A stretch of DNA of 64,000 nucleotides from the NCBI RefSeq assembly GCF_000091305.1, contig NC_013929.1, forward strand, positions 3,100,001 through 3,164,000. The letters are read 5' to 3'. Position numbers and translations under genes: made by a program. Below are positions 47,131-56,417 of the stretch, piece after piece. Numbering within the stretch: position 1 is the first letter of the stretch; each line of letters begins with the position of its first letter. A model generated the notes under the pieces. That model saw only the letters and a program-made list of their open reading frames with translations, had not been told where the DNA came from and did not search any database. This DNA is from Streptomyces scabiei 87.22 (GTDB taxonomy: Bacteria > Actinomycetota > Actinomycetes > Streptomycetales > Streptomycetaceae).

Positions 47131-50100
47131 GTGGGGTTCCTGGATCGGCTACGAGGTGGCGCGGGACGGGGGACCGGGGCTGACGCGGTCGGCTCCGACG
47201 GGGTTCGCTCGGGCGGGGCCCGCTCGGGCGAGGTCCGCTCGGGCGGCGACGTGACGTCCGCTGCCGGGGGTGCGGTGGCGGAGGGGACTCCGCAACCGGC
47301 TGCCGGTGCGGGCGCCGGCTCGGCCTCGGCGCCTGCCGTGCCCGCGGCTCCGGGGGCCGGGGGCGCCCCGGGGCGTGGCTGGGAAGGGCTCGCTCCGATG
47401 CGGCGGACCGTCGAGGGGCGGGCCACCGTCGCGGACGCCGGGTTCAGTGGACGGTTGAGCAGCTGGCAGAACCCTTCCTTCACCGGAACCCTGACCCACG
47501 CCGTGCTGCCCGGAGCGCCGGGCGGGCTGGTCAGGGACGTGCTCACCACCTCGGCCACACCGGTCGCCGGCCTCGAACTGCCCTCGCGGACCCTGCCGGT
47601 GGCGAGCGAGGAACCCGCGACCCGCGCCGACGCGCCCGGCGGCGACGCACGCCCCGTGCAGCGTGCGCCGTACCAGGTCACGCCGTCCCGCCCGGCCGGC
47701 CCCCGGGTGACCCCCGTACCGCCCCGGGCCTCCCGCCCGGCCCCGCTGACCAAGGTCGCCGCCGCGCCTCCGGCCGTCCAGCGCCGCACACTGCCCACGG
47801 CACGGCCTTCCCAGGCGCCCCGAAGCACCGGCTCCGAGGGTGCGGCGCGCGGTACGACGATGCCGGGCGCGGCCCCGGGCGACGCTTCGCCAGGACCGAC
47901 GGCGACGGGCAGCGGCCCGGTCCCGTCGCCCGCGGGCCGTACGGCAGCGGTGGACGCCACGTCGGGGGCCCGCCCGGCGGTGCCCGGCGGCTCCGCGACC
48001 GGACGCACGCCCGAGAGTGCCGCCTCGCCCGGCCACGCGGCCGTGGAGGAAACACCGCCGAGCCGCACGGTCGTGGCGGCAGCGTCACCGGTCCACACGG
48101 TCGCGGGGGAAGCGCCACCGGCTCACACGGTTGTGGGGGAAACCGCGCCGAGCCACACGGTCGAGCGTGGAGCACCGTCCGGGCCCGCCGTCGTCAGTAG
48201 GGCTCCGTCGAAGGGCGCCGTCGCCGGTGCCGATCCGTCCGGTCGCGCGGGTGCCCACGCGGCCCCGTCCCGCCCCACGAGCCCCGGTGCCGCGTCGTCC
48301 GGGCCCCGGGCGGCCTCCGGCCGGGTCTCGGTGCAGCGTTCGGTGTCAAGGGACGTCACTCCGGGGTCTGCGCCGACGGCCATCGGCCCCACGGCAACCG
48401 CCGTCGGGGCAGGCAGCCCTCCGGGCACGCCTGCCGCCTCCGGACCGGCCGGGGCCACCGTCCAGCGGACGGCACCCGACGCGGCCCCTACGGCAGCGAA
48501 CCCCGCCCCCTCGGCAACCCCGACGGCACCCACACGCCCCGGCGCCACCCGCCCCAGCCCCCGGAGCACCCCCGCCACCTCCGGACCCACCGAGGCCACC
48601 GTCCAGCGGACGGCACCCGACGCGGCCCGTACGGCAGCGAGTCCCGGCCCCTCGGCGCCGAGCCCCGGCTCGCGGAGCGCCGCCGCCACGCCCGAACACA
48701 CCGAGGGCACCACCCGGCCGACACCCTCCCCCTCACGCCGGACGCCGACGACGGCCGGCCCAACTACAGCCGCCCCGAAGGCAACCGGTGCTCACAGCAC
48801 CCCGGCCGCCTCAGGACCGGCCGAGGCCACCGTCCAACGGGCGGCGCCCGACGCGGCCCGTACGGCAGCGAATTCCGCCACCTCGACCACTCCCGCAACT
48901 CCGTCGGCACCGGCAACCCCGTCGGCACTAGCCGTACCGGCACCGGCAGCACCGGCACGATCCGGCAGCCACCGCCCCAGCCTTCAGAACGCCCCCGCCA
49001 CCTCCGGGCCGCCCGACGTCACCGTGCAGCGGGCGGCACACCACCCGAGCCGTACGGCGGCGGCCTCCGCCGGCACGGCCCCCGCCGCGACGGCGAGCGG
49101 CATCGACGGCGCCGTCCCCACCGCCCAGAACGCCCCTGTCACCCCCGGACCGGCAGAGGCCGCCGTCCGGCGCGCCGCCCGTACAGGTCGTACGGCGGCG
49201 GACTCCGGCATGCCGGTGACCGGCCCCACCCCGCAGCGCACCACCGCCACCCCTGGCCCGGTCGAAGCCACCGTCCAGCGGGCGGAGACTCCGCAGCCCC
49301 TCGCGGCGGACACCACCACGGTCACGGCGCCGACCGCCCCGCGCGGCATCGCGGGCGTGACCGCGAACAACGCCCCCCAGCCCAGGGCGGATCTCGGCAG
49401 CGCACCGGCCAAGTCGTCAGGTACGACGCCGGATCACCGCCCCACGCCCGGGAGCACGGCCACCCCGGTGCCCAGCCCCGGCCGTGCGGCCGCACCGGCA
49501 CCGGCACCCGCACCCGCACCCGCACCCGCCGGTGCCTCAGTCCCACCCCTCACCGGCGGCACACCCTCCCGCACGCCCATCCAAAGAGCGGCCGGCGGTG
49601 GCGGCGTCGCGCCCGCCGTCTCCCCCGCCCCCCGCACCGCCCCCGGCGGTCCGCGCACCCCCGGCGGAGCCAGGCGCGTGGGGCTCGGCGCCCCCACCTC
49701 CGGCCCCGTCCCGACGGCCGCCCCCACCTCCGGCCCCGTCCCGACGGCCGCCCCCGCCCCCGCCCCCGGCCCCGCGGCGACCCCATCCGTCCGGACGGCA
49801 CCCCCGACCGCACCCGCACCTGCACCCACACCCCGTCAGCGCCCCCTCCTGGGCGCCCCCCTCACCACCCCGCCCCGGGACGCCCAGCCCCTCTCCCCCC
49901 GCAAGCCCTCCCCCGGCGCGGGCGGCCACGGCTCGCCTCCTGTCCTGCAGCGGGCGACAGCGGCACGGCAGCCGGGGGCGAACCACCACCCGGCCGCCCC
50001 CCTGAAGTCCACCGGCCAGGGACAGCGCCCAGGCGAGACGCGAGCCGGCGTGCGCCCGGCCGCTCCCGCCCCCGCCCCGCAGTCGCCCGCCGTCCCCACC

Positions 50101-50781
50101 CGGCGTCCCCTCGAACGGCCCGGGACTCCAGCACCCATGCCCGCCGGCACTCCCGCATCCGCTCCCGTGCGCCCCCTCACACCCACCCGCGCCCTCACCT
50201 CGGCCCTGCCCACGGCCACGGCACCCCCCGTGCTCCAGCGTCAGGCCGCCCGCCCCGCCGTCCCGCTGCGCCGCCCCGCCCCCGCACACGACCACCGCAC
50301 GGCCCCGGCCGCCGCCCCCGCCGTACAACGCCTCACGGCCAACCAGCCCACGAAGCCCCGTCCCGCCACCCGGCCGGCCCAGCCCACCACCCCGCCCGTC
50401 GTCCCCCGCGTACGCGCCGTCGCACCGACGCCCCCACCCGCGCCTGCGCCCCCGCCCCCAGCCACACCCGCACCCACTCCGGTCCAGCGGGCCCCGGAGA
50501 TCCCCCTCCGCCCCACCCCCGCAACCACGACCTCAGCCGTCTCACCCGTCACAGCGTCCGCAACGTCCACAGCCTCCGCAGCCGCCTCGGCCACCACCCC
50601 GGCCAAGACCAGCCGCACCTCCGCCACACCCCCCGGCGCGCCGTTCGACCCCCGTACGCTCACCGACTTCCAGCTCGACGAGCTGACGCACAAGCTCATC
50701 GGCCGCATCACCCGCCTCGTCCGCACCGAACTCCGCCTCGACCGCGAACGCATCGGCCGACTCCGCGACCCCCGCCACTGA
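47131..50781 (+). CDS. Giant disordered V/L/I-Q-R repeat protein of the CIS operon
   Basis: A 1,216-residue protein, almost entirely Ala/Pro/Thr/Ser. An N-terminal segment (about 85-135, with LAPMRRTVEGRATVADAGF and RLSSWQNPSFTGTLTHAVL) and a C-terminal helix (DFQLDELTHKLIGRITRLV to the end) look structured. Between them at least a dozen [V/L/I]-Q-R motifs recur, six inside a degenerate unit of the form TSGPxEATVQRxAPDAARTAA. No enzymatic motif is seen. It lies where Afp/Pvc loci have small tube or baseplate genes; it could be an atypical tape measure, scaffold or cargo adaptor. GTG at 47131. Confidence 0.8.
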   Translation: MGFLDRLRGGAGRGTGADAVGSDGVRSGGARSGEVRSGGDVTSAAGGAVAEGTPQPAAGAGAGSASAPAVPAAPGAGGAPGRGWEGLAPMRRTVEGRATVADAGFSGRLSSWQNPSFTGTLTHAVLPGAPGGLVRDVLTTSATPVAGLELPSRTLPVASEEPATRADAPGGDARPVQRAPYQVTPSRPAGPRVTPVPPRASRPAPLTKVAAAPPAVQRRTLPTARPSQAPRSTGSEGAARGTTMPGAAPGDASPGPTATGSGPVPSPAGRTAAVDATSGARPAVPGGSATGRTPESAASPGHAAVEETPPSRTVVAAASPVHTVAGEAPPAHTVVGETAPSHTVERGAPSGPAVVSRAPSKGAVAGADPSGRAGAHAAPSRPTSPGAASSGPRAASGRVSVQRSVSRDVTPGSAPTAIGPTATAVGAGSPPGTPAASGPAGATVQRTAPDAAPTAANPAPSATPTAPTRPGATRPSPRSTPATSGPTEATVQRTAPDAARTAASPGPSAPSPGSRSAAATPEHTEGTTRPTPSPSRRTPTTAGPTTAAPKATGAHSTPAASGPAEATVQRAAPDAARTAANSATSTTPATPSAPATPSALAVPAPAAPARSGSHRPSLQNAPATSGPPDVTVQRAAHHPSRTAAASAGTAPAATASGIDGAVPTAQNAPVTPGPAEAAVRRAARTGRTAADSGMPVTGPTPQRTTATPGPVEATVQRAETPQPLAADTTTVTAPTAPRGIAGVTANNAPQPRADLGSAPAKSSGTTPDHRPTPGSTATPVPSPGRAAAPAPAPAPAPAPAGASVPPLTGGTPSRTPIQRAAGGGGVAPAVSPAPRTAPGGPRTPGGARRVGLGAPTSGPVPTAAPTSGPVPTAAPAPAPGPAATPSVRTAPPTAPAPAPTPRQRPLLGAPLTTPPRDAQPLSPRKPSPGAGGHGSPPVLQRATAARQPGANHHPAAPLKSTGQGQRPGETRAGVRPAAPAPAPQSPAVPTRRPLERPGTPAPMPAGTPASAPVRPLTPTRALTSALPTATAPPVLQRQAARPAVPLRRPAPAHDHRTAPAAAPAVQRLTANQPTKPRPATRPAQPTTPPVVPRVRAVAPTPPPAPAPPPPATPAPTPVQRAPEIPLRPTPATTTSAVSPVTASATSTASAAASATTPAKTSRTSATPPGAPFDPRTLTDFQLDELTHKLIGRITRLVRTELRLDRERIGRLRDPRH
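48453..48872 (+). repeat. Three 48-bp direct repeats inside the disordered-protein gene
   Basis: Copies at 48453-48500, 48594-48641 and 48825-48872 begin GGCCACCGTCCA and run through the segment encoding ATVQR(T/A)APDAA(P/R)TAA with few base changes. Conservation at DNA level implies recent expansion of the protein repeat. Confidence 0.85.
49691..49750 (+). repeat. Perfect 30-bp tandem duplication in the disordered-protein gene
   Basis: Positions 49691-49720 and 49721-49750 are identical, each encoding the decapeptide unit APTSGPVPTA (phase aside). Being in frame, it lengthens the protein without disruption. Confidence 0.95.
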
Positions 50782-50834
50782 CCTCCAGGCCCCCGCACCG
50801 GCGCCGCCCCGCACCACCAGAAAGGCCCTTCCCG

Positions 50835-51260
50835 ATGTCCCGCGATCTCGACCCGGGCTCCACCATCTTCTTCACGCTGACGATCGACGGCGAGAGCCTC
50901 GGTTACTTCAACGGGTGCGAAGGGCTGTCCTCGACCGTGGAGATCGAGCAGCGCCAGGAGGGCGGCAACAACGGGTTCGTCTGGCAGTTCCCGTCGCGGG
51001 TGACCTTCTCCAACATCCGGCTGACGCGGCCGCTGACACCCGACACGGCCAAGGTCGCGGCCTGGATCTCGTCCGTCGCGACGGGCGTGAAGCGGCCGAC
51101 GGCCCAGATCGCGGCGCTGCGCGCGGACGGCTCGGAGGTCGCGCACTGGGGGCTGATCGACGTCCTGCCGGTGAGCTGGCAGGGCCCGTCCCTGGACCCG
51201 TCCAACCCGAGCGTGGCGACCGAGGTGCTGGAGATCGCGCACCACGGGTTCACGGACTGA
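50835..51260 (+). CDS. CIS inner tube protein 2 (tube initiator, Afp5/Pvc5-like)
   Basis: A 141-residue gp19-like protein related to the first tube protein but distinct (STIFFTLTIDGESLGYFNGC, EIEQRQEGGNNGFVWQFPSR, VATEVLEIAHHGFTD). In eCIS a second tube paralogue starts the tube on the baseplate. ATG at 50835 has an AGAAAGG site. It precedes the LysM and spike genes as in Afp/Pvc loci. Confidence 0.92.
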   Translation: MSRDLDPGSTIFFTLTIDGESLGYFNGCEGLSSTVEIEQRQEGGNNGFVWQFPSRVTFSNIRLTRPLTPDTAKVAAWISSVATGVKRPTAQIAALRADGSEVAHWGLIDVLPVSWQGPSLDPSNPSVATEVLEIAHHGFTD

Positions 51261-51275
51261 GGGGCGGGACAGATC

Positions 51276-52004
51276 ATGGCGAAGGGCAGCAAGGGCGGCG
51301 GCGCGGGCAAGAGCCTCGTGCGCGCCACCCTGGCCATCCACGAACCCCCGGTAGGCACCAGCACCACCCCCGGAGGGATGAAGAAAGAGTTCGAGTTTGA
51401 GTTCAACCCGTCCGAACTGACCCTGCGGCAGGGCGCCCAGTGGAAGCGGACGACGAGCGCGGCGGTGCGCGACGGCGCGCTGCCGGAGTTCATGGGGCCC
51501 GACCCCCGGGAGATGAACGTCGAGATCTTCCTCGACTCCTCCGACAAGCCGAGCGGCACCACGGTGCTGAAGAAGGTGGAATCGCTGCTGTCCTGCTGCG
51601 AGGTGACGGCGAAGAGCCTCGCCGCGAAGCAGCCGTCGCCGCCCTGGGTGGTCTTCCAGTGGGGGTCGTTCTCGACGGCGCGTTTCACCGCGTACGTCAG
51701 CTCCGTGGACGTCACGTACTCCCTGTTCGGGACGACCGGTGTGCCGATCCGGGCCGCCTGCCGGATGACGCTGCACGAGATCCCCAGCCGGACCGAGGGG
51801 CAGAACCCGACCTCGGGCGCGCTCACCGCGCGGAGCGTGCACCGGGTCGTGGCGGGCGACTCGCTGCAGTCGCTGGCGTGGCGGGAGTACGGGAACGCCT
51901 CCGCCTGGCGGGCCATCGCGGAGGCCAACGGCATCGACGACCCCACGTATCTGCCCACCGGCACCGAACTGGTCCTCCCGGCGGCCGGGGAGGTGGCCCT
52001 CTGA
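51276..52004 (+). CDS. CIS baseplate LysM protein (Afp7/Pvc7-like)
   Basis: A 242-residue protein. The N-terminal part (KKEFEFEFNPSELTLRQGAQWKR; EFMGPDPREMNVEIFLDSSD) matches the tube-baseplate adaptor family; the C-terminal LysM fold is RVVAGDSLQSLAWREYGNAS with YLPTGTELVLPA. In Afp7/Pvc7 this protein clamps the hub to the tube. The LysM here is a protein-protein module in the baseplate, not necessarily a cell-wall binder. It overlaps the spike gene by TGATG. Confidence 0.93.
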   Translation: MAKGSKGGGAGKSLVRATLAIHEPPVGTSTTPGGMKKEFEFEFNPSELTLRQGAQWKRTTSAAVRDGALPEFMGPDPREMNVEIFLDSSDKPSGTTVLKKVESLLSCCEVTAKSLAAKQPSPPWVVFQWGSFSTARFTAYVSSVDVTYSLFGTTGVPIRAACRMTLHEIPSRTEGQNPTSGALTARSVHRVVAGDSLQSLAWREYGNASAWRAIAEANGIDDPTYLPTGTELVLPAAGEVAL

Positions 52005-53905
52005 TGGTCAAGCCGTCCTTCTCCAACATCATCAGGGTCACGATCGACGGCAGGGAGCTGCCCACCGACTACGCCGATCTGCTGGTCGGCGGCTGGGTCG
52101 ACCTGGGGGCCGGGGTGCCCGGCGCCTTCCGGCTCACCTTCCGGGACCCGCACGGGCTGGTGCTGGGCAAACTGAACGTCAGGTTCGGGTCCCTGGTGGT
52201 CATCTCGCCCGTGGCCGGCGGGCAGGGCGCGGGGAACCCGGTGTTCACCGGCGAGGTCACCGGGATGGAGACCGACTACGACGGCACCGGCACCTTCACC
52301 GTCGTCCGCGGCTACGACGCCGGCCACCGGCTGATGCGGGTGCGCCGGGTGGCGGCGTACCGCAACCAGACGGCCGCCGACATCGCCCGCAAGCTGGCCA
52401 CGACGAACGGCGTGCCGGTCGGTGAGGTGCAGTCCACCAAGACCGTCTACGACTTCATCAGCCAGTCCAACGTGACGGACTGGGACTTCCTGGCGCGGCT
52501 CGCCGACGAGAACGAGATGGTGATGTCGCTCGACGCCAAGGGCAAGTTCCAGTTCGTGAAGCCGAAGCCGGCGTCCGGCGCGGCCGCGCCCAGCCCTCCC
52601 GGGCAGAAGAGCCCCTACGAGCTGAAGGCCGGGGTGGACATCCTGCGCTGCCGGGCCGCCGTCACCGCCGCCGACCAGGTCGACAAGGTCGAGACGCGCG
52701 GCTGGAACGTCACCACGAAGAAGAAGCTCACCGCGACGACGAAGGCGGACGCCAACCCCGGTATCGCCATCGGCACCACCCCGCAGAAGGCGGCCAATCC
52801 GTTCAGGGCCGCCAAACTGGTGGAGACGGACACGCCGTACGACCTGCAGAGCGAGGTCACGCACGCCGCCGGTTCCCTCGCCGACGACATCACCTCCGCC
52901 TTCGCCGAGCTGGAGATCATGGTGCGCGGCAATCCGCTGCTGCGCCCCGGTGTGCCGATCACGCTCTCCGACGTGGGCGCCCCGTTCGAGGGCAAGTACA
53001 CCTGCACCTCGGTGCGGCACACCTTCGGCGACGGCAGCCACTACGAGACCTGGGTGACCGTCAGCGGCCGGCAGTGGCGCTCGCTGTTCGGGCTGACCTC
53101 GGGCGGCGGTACGGCGGCCCCGCGGCTGCCCAGTGTCGCCAACGCCCTGGTCACCGACGTACAGGATCCGCTGAAGCAGGGCAGGGTGAAGCTGCAGTTC
53201 CCGTGGCTGGACGACGCGTACGTCAGCGACTGGACGCGGACCGTGCAGCTGGGCGGCAAGGCCGGCGGCGGCATCTTCCCGCTGGACGTCGGCGACGAGG
53301 TGCTGGTCGCCTTCGACCGGGGCGCGCTCGACCACCCGTTCGTCATCGGCGGTCTCTACAACGGCGTGGACAAGCCGACCCCGGTGAAGGACGTGTGGCT
53401 GCACGACCCGGTCAAGAAGAAGGCGATCCGGCACACCCTGTCCGACCGGGAGGGCAACCGGGTGGACCTGCTCAGCCAGCAGACCGGTCTGCGCAAGCAG
53501 GGCGTGCGGCTCGCCACCGGCAACGACCGGCTGATCATCAACCTCGACCGGACGAAGACCGAGATCACCGTGGACAGCAAGGGTGCCGTCTCCATCACCG
53601 GCGGCACCTCGGTGTCGGTGAAGGCGGGGACCGATCTGACGCTGAGCGCGCGGCGGTCGGTGACCATCCGCAGCGGCGGCCCCCTCAACCTCCAGGGCCA
53701 GGGCGTCGTCGGCCTGCGGTCGCTCGGCGGCGCGGTCAACGTGAACGCCGTGGGCGCCCTCACTCTGAGCGCGGCCGGGGCCGCGACGATCAGCGCGGCC
53801 GGAACCGTGCAGATCAACGCCGTCGGCCAGGCGGCGCTGCGGGCGGCCAACATCGACATCACGGGCATCGTGCTGGTCAACAAGAAGCCGTACCCGATCC
53901 CGTGA
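52004..53905 (+). CDS. CIS spike/hub protein, VgrG-like (Afp8/Pvc8-like)
   Basis: A 633-residue fusion of a gp27-like hub (about 1-380) and a gp5-like OB fold and beta-helix spike (LVTDVQDPLKQGRVKLQFPW; LDVGDEVLVAFDRGALDHPFVIGGLYNG; then repetitive VSITGGTSVSVKAGTDLTLS and SAAGAATISAAGTVQINAVG). It forms the trimeric tip that punctures the target membrane. ATG at 52004 overlaps the LysM stop. The tip ends without a visible PAAR partner gene in the operon. Confidence 0.95.
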   Translation: MVKPSFSNIIRVTIDGRELPTDYADLLVGGWVDLGAGVPGAFRLTFRDPHGLVLGKLNVRFGSLVVISPVAGGQGAGNPVFTGEVTGMETDYDGTGTFTVVRGYDAGHRLMRVRRVAAYRNQTAADIARKLATTNGVPVGEVQSTKTVYDFISQSNVTDWDFLARLADENEMVMSLDAKGKFQFVKPKPASGAAAPSPPGQKSPYELKAGVDILRCRAAVTAADQVDKVETRGWNVTTKKKLTATTKADANPGIAIGTTPQKAANPFRAAKLVETDTPYDLQSEVTHAAGSLADDITSAFAELEIMVRGNPLLRPGVPITLSDVGAPFEGKYTCTSVRHTFGDGSHYETWVTVSGRQWRSLFGLTSGGGTAAPRLPSVANALVTDVQDPLKQGRVKLQFPWLDDAYVSDWTRTVQLGGKAGGGIFPLDVGDEVLVAFDRGALDHPFVIGGLYNGVDKPTPVKDVWLHDPVKKKAIRHTLSDREGNRVDLLSQQTGLRKQGVRLATGNDRLIINLDRTKTEITVDSKGAVSITGGTSVSVKAGTDLTLSARRSVTIRSGGPLNLQGQGVVGLRSLGGAVNVNAVGALTLSAAGAATISAAGTVQINAVGQAALRAANIDITGIVLVNKKPYPIP

Positions 53906-53981
53906 CGCCCGCAGCCCGCGGGTCCGCCCGTTCGCACGTCCGCCGAGAAGTCCTACGTCAGAAGAGAGGGGTGGCCCGCTG

Positions 53982-54425
53982 ATGGCCGAGCAGTTCGTCG
54001 GATCCGGCTGGGCGTTCCCGCTGCGCATCGGGCCCACCGGGGGCATCGCCCTGGTCAGCGGGGAACGCGAGGTCGAGGAGGCCATCCGGCTGGTCCTCGC
54101 CACCGCGCCGGGCGAGCGGCCGATGCGCCCCGAGTTCGGCTGCGCCATCCACGACCTGGTGTTCGCGCCGGTCAACGAGGCCACCGCCGGCCGTATCCAG
54201 CACGAGGTGTACGCGAGCCTCGACCGGTGGGAGCCGCGGATCGAGGTGACCGACGTCGAGGTGACGGCGGGCCCCGACCAGGGCGTCCTTTTCATCGACG
54301 TCCGCTACGCGATCCGCGGCACCAACAACCCGCGCAGCCTGGTCTTCCCGTTCTACGTCATCCCCTCCCACGACGAGCCGGACCTCGCTCCCGAAGGCTC
54401 CGACCGTCCCGAAAGCGACCGCTGA
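53982..54425 (+). CDS. CIS baseplate wedge protein gp25-like (Afp9/Pvc9-like)
   Basis: A 147-residue GPW/gp25 protein that starts sheath polymerisation at the baseplate. The core motif region EREVEEAIRLVLATAPGERP followed by RPEFGC and VFAPVNEATAGRI is characteristic. ATG at 53982 has an AGAGGGGTGG site. The stop overlaps the baseplate J start (TGATG). Confidence 0.95.
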   Translation: MAEQFVGSGWAFPLRIGPTGGIALVSGEREVEEAIRLVLATAPGERPMRPEFGCAIHDLVFAPVNEATAGRIQHEVYASLDRWEPRIEVTDVEVTAGPDQGVLFIDVRYAIRGTNNPRSLVFPFYVIPSHDEPDLAPEGSDRPESDR

Positions 54426-56383
54426 TGGCCCTGCCCTCCCCGAACCTCGACGACCGCCGCTTCCAGCAGTTCGTCGACGACGCCAAGCGCTACATCCAGC
54501 AGCGGGCGCCGGAGTGGACCGACCACAACGTCTCCGACCCCGGGGTCACCCTGGTGGAGACGGTCGCCCACATGGCCGACCAGATCGTCTACCGGCTCAA
54601 CCGGGTGCCGGAGAAGAACCATCTGGCCTTCCTGGACCTGGTGGGCATCACCCTCTTCCCGCCGTCGGCCGCCCGTACGGACGTGACGTTCTGGCTGTCG
54701 GCGCCGCAGGAGGAGCCGGTGCCGCTGCCGGTGGGCACCGAGGTCGCCACCCTGCGCACCGAGCGGGAGGAGGCGGTCGTCTTCGCCACCGAGCGCGAAC
54801 TGTCCGTCGTGCCCTGCGCGTTGCGGTACCTGGTCACCCAGCGGCCCGGTGAGCCGGTCGCCGACCGGACGGCCGACCTCGCCGAGGGCAAGGACCTGCT
54901 GTGCTTCGCCGAGTCCCCGCGCCCCGGCGACTGCGTGCTGTTCGGCCTGACCGCCGCCGTGCCGCACTGCGCGGTCGTGCTGGAACTGGACAGCGTGGTC
55001 GACGGCGTCGGCGTGGACCCGCGGCAGCCGCCGCTGGTCTGGGAGGCGTGGACCGAGGACGGCTGGATCGCGTGCGAGGTCGACCGCGACGGCACGGGCG
55101 GCCTGAACCGGCCGGGCGAGGTGATCCTGCACATGCCCGGCGGGCACACCCTGTCCCGCACCGGCGGACAGGAGGCCGGCTGGCTGCGCTGCCGGGTCAC
55201 CGAACCGCTGCCCGGCCAGCCCTTCTACACCACCTCGCCGACCGTCCGCGCCGCCGAGGCCTTCACCATCGGCGGCACCACGACCGCCGTGCACGCCGAG
55301 ACGGTCTACGACGAGGCCCTCGGCGAGTCCACCGGCCTGCCCGGTCAGCGACTGCGCCTCGCCCACTTCCCGGTGGTGGGCGACACCCCGCCCGTGCTGC
55401 TGCAGACCGCCGAGCACGACGGCTGGACCGACTGGGACGTCGTCCCGTCCTTCGCCGCGTCCACCTCCCACGACCGTCACATCACCCTGGACTGCGCCAC
55501 CGGGGAGATCGCCTTCGGCCCGGCCGTACGGGAGCCCGACGGCACCCTGCGCGCGTACGGGGCCGTCGCGCCCAAGGGCGCCGTCATCCGGGCCGTGCGT
55601 TACCGCACCGGCGGCGGCCGGGCCGGGAACGTGGCCCGGGGCGCCATCCGGGTGCTGCGCACCTCCGTCCCGTACGTCTCCGAGGTCGTCAACCGGGAGG
55701 CGGCGCGCGGTGGTGTGGACGCGGAGACCGTGGAGGAGGCGAAGGTCCGGGCGCCGATCACCCTGCGCGCCCAGGAACGCGCGGTGACCCTGCGCGACTA
55801 CGAGGAACTGGCCCGCCGCGCGGCCCCCGAGACCGCCCGCATCACCTGCCTGGAGGGCGAGGAGGGCGAGCACGGGGCGTACGCGGTCCGGGTGCTCGTG
55901 GTCCCCCAGGCGGTGCCGGACCCGGGCGGGCGGCTGCGCTTCGAGCAACTGGTGCCCGGCGACGCGCTGTTGCGCCGCATCACCCGCCACCTGGACGAAC
56001 GCCGGCTGATCGGCACACGGCTGGCCGTCGGCCCGCCCTTCTACCAGGGCGTCACGGTCGTCGCGACGCTGCACGCCTTCCGGGGCGTGGACACCGACCG
56101 GGTCCGCCGTCAGGCCCATGACGCGCTCTACCGCCACCTCGACCCGCTGACGGGCGGCGCCGACGGCCGTGGCTGGCCCTTCGGCCGCCCCGTCCAGTCC
56201 GGTGAGGTCTTCGCCGTCCTCCAGCGGGTGCCCGGCGTCGAACTCGTCGACGACGTCCAGCTGCACCCGGCCGACCCGCTCACCGGCAAGCGGGGCGAGG
56301 CCACCGACCGTATCGACCTCTCGGCCCCGTCGCTGGTGTTCTCCTTCGACCACCGGGTCCGCGTGATCGGGGACAAGCAGTGA
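54425..56383 (+). CDS. CIS baseplate J-like wedge protein (Afp11/Pvc11-like)
   Basis: A 652-residue baseplate J/gp6-family wedge. Typical features are DHNVSDPGVTLVETVAHMAD near the N-terminus, FGPAVREPDGTLRAYGAV and YRTGGGRAGNVARGAIRVLR in the middle, and TLRDYEELARRAAPETARI towards the C-terminus. Together with gp25 and the I protein it builds the hexagonal baseplate. ATG at 54425 overlaps the gp25 stop. In this operon it follows gp25 directly, with no PAAR gene between them. Confidence 0.95.
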   Translation: MALPSPNLDDRRFQQFVDDAKRYIQQRAPEWTDHNVSDPGVTLVETVAHMADQIVYRLNRVPEKNHLAFLDLVGITLFPPSAARTDVTFWLSAPQEEPVPLPVGTEVATLRTEREEAVVFATERELSVVPCALRYLVTQRPGEPVADRTADLAEGKDLLCFAESPRPGDCVLFGLTAAVPHCAVVLELDSVVDGVGVDPRQPPLVWEAWTEDGWIACEVDRDGTGGLNRPGEVILHMPGGHTLSRTGGQEAGWLRCRVTEPLPGQPFYTTSPTVRAAEAFTIGGTTTAVHAETVYDEALGESTGLPGQRLRLAHFPVVGDTPPVLLQTAEHDGWTDWDVVPSFAASTSHDRHITLDCATGEIAFGPAVREPDGTLRAYGAVAPKGAVIRAVRYRTGGGRAGNVARGAIRVLRTSVPYVSEVVNREAARGGVDAETVEEAKVRAPITLRAQERAVTLRDYEELARRAAPETARITCLEGEEGEHGAYAVRVLVVPQAVPDPGGRLRFEQLVPGDALLRRITRHLDERRLIGTRLAVGPPFYQGVTVVATLHAFRGVDTDRVRRQAHDALYRHLDPLTGGADGRGWPFGRPVQSGEVFAVLQRVPGVELVDDVQLHPADPLTGKRGEATDRIDLSAPSLVFSFDHRVRVIGDKQ

Positions 56384-56417
56384 GCGCCGGGTTCCCGGGC
56401 GGGGGAGGCGGGCGCCG

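Noticed and set aside
50903..54295. A 1,130-codon minus-strand open frame over CIS tube, LysM, spike and gp25 genes
   Set aside because: Antisense to coupled CIS genes with known folds; repetitive and domain-free.
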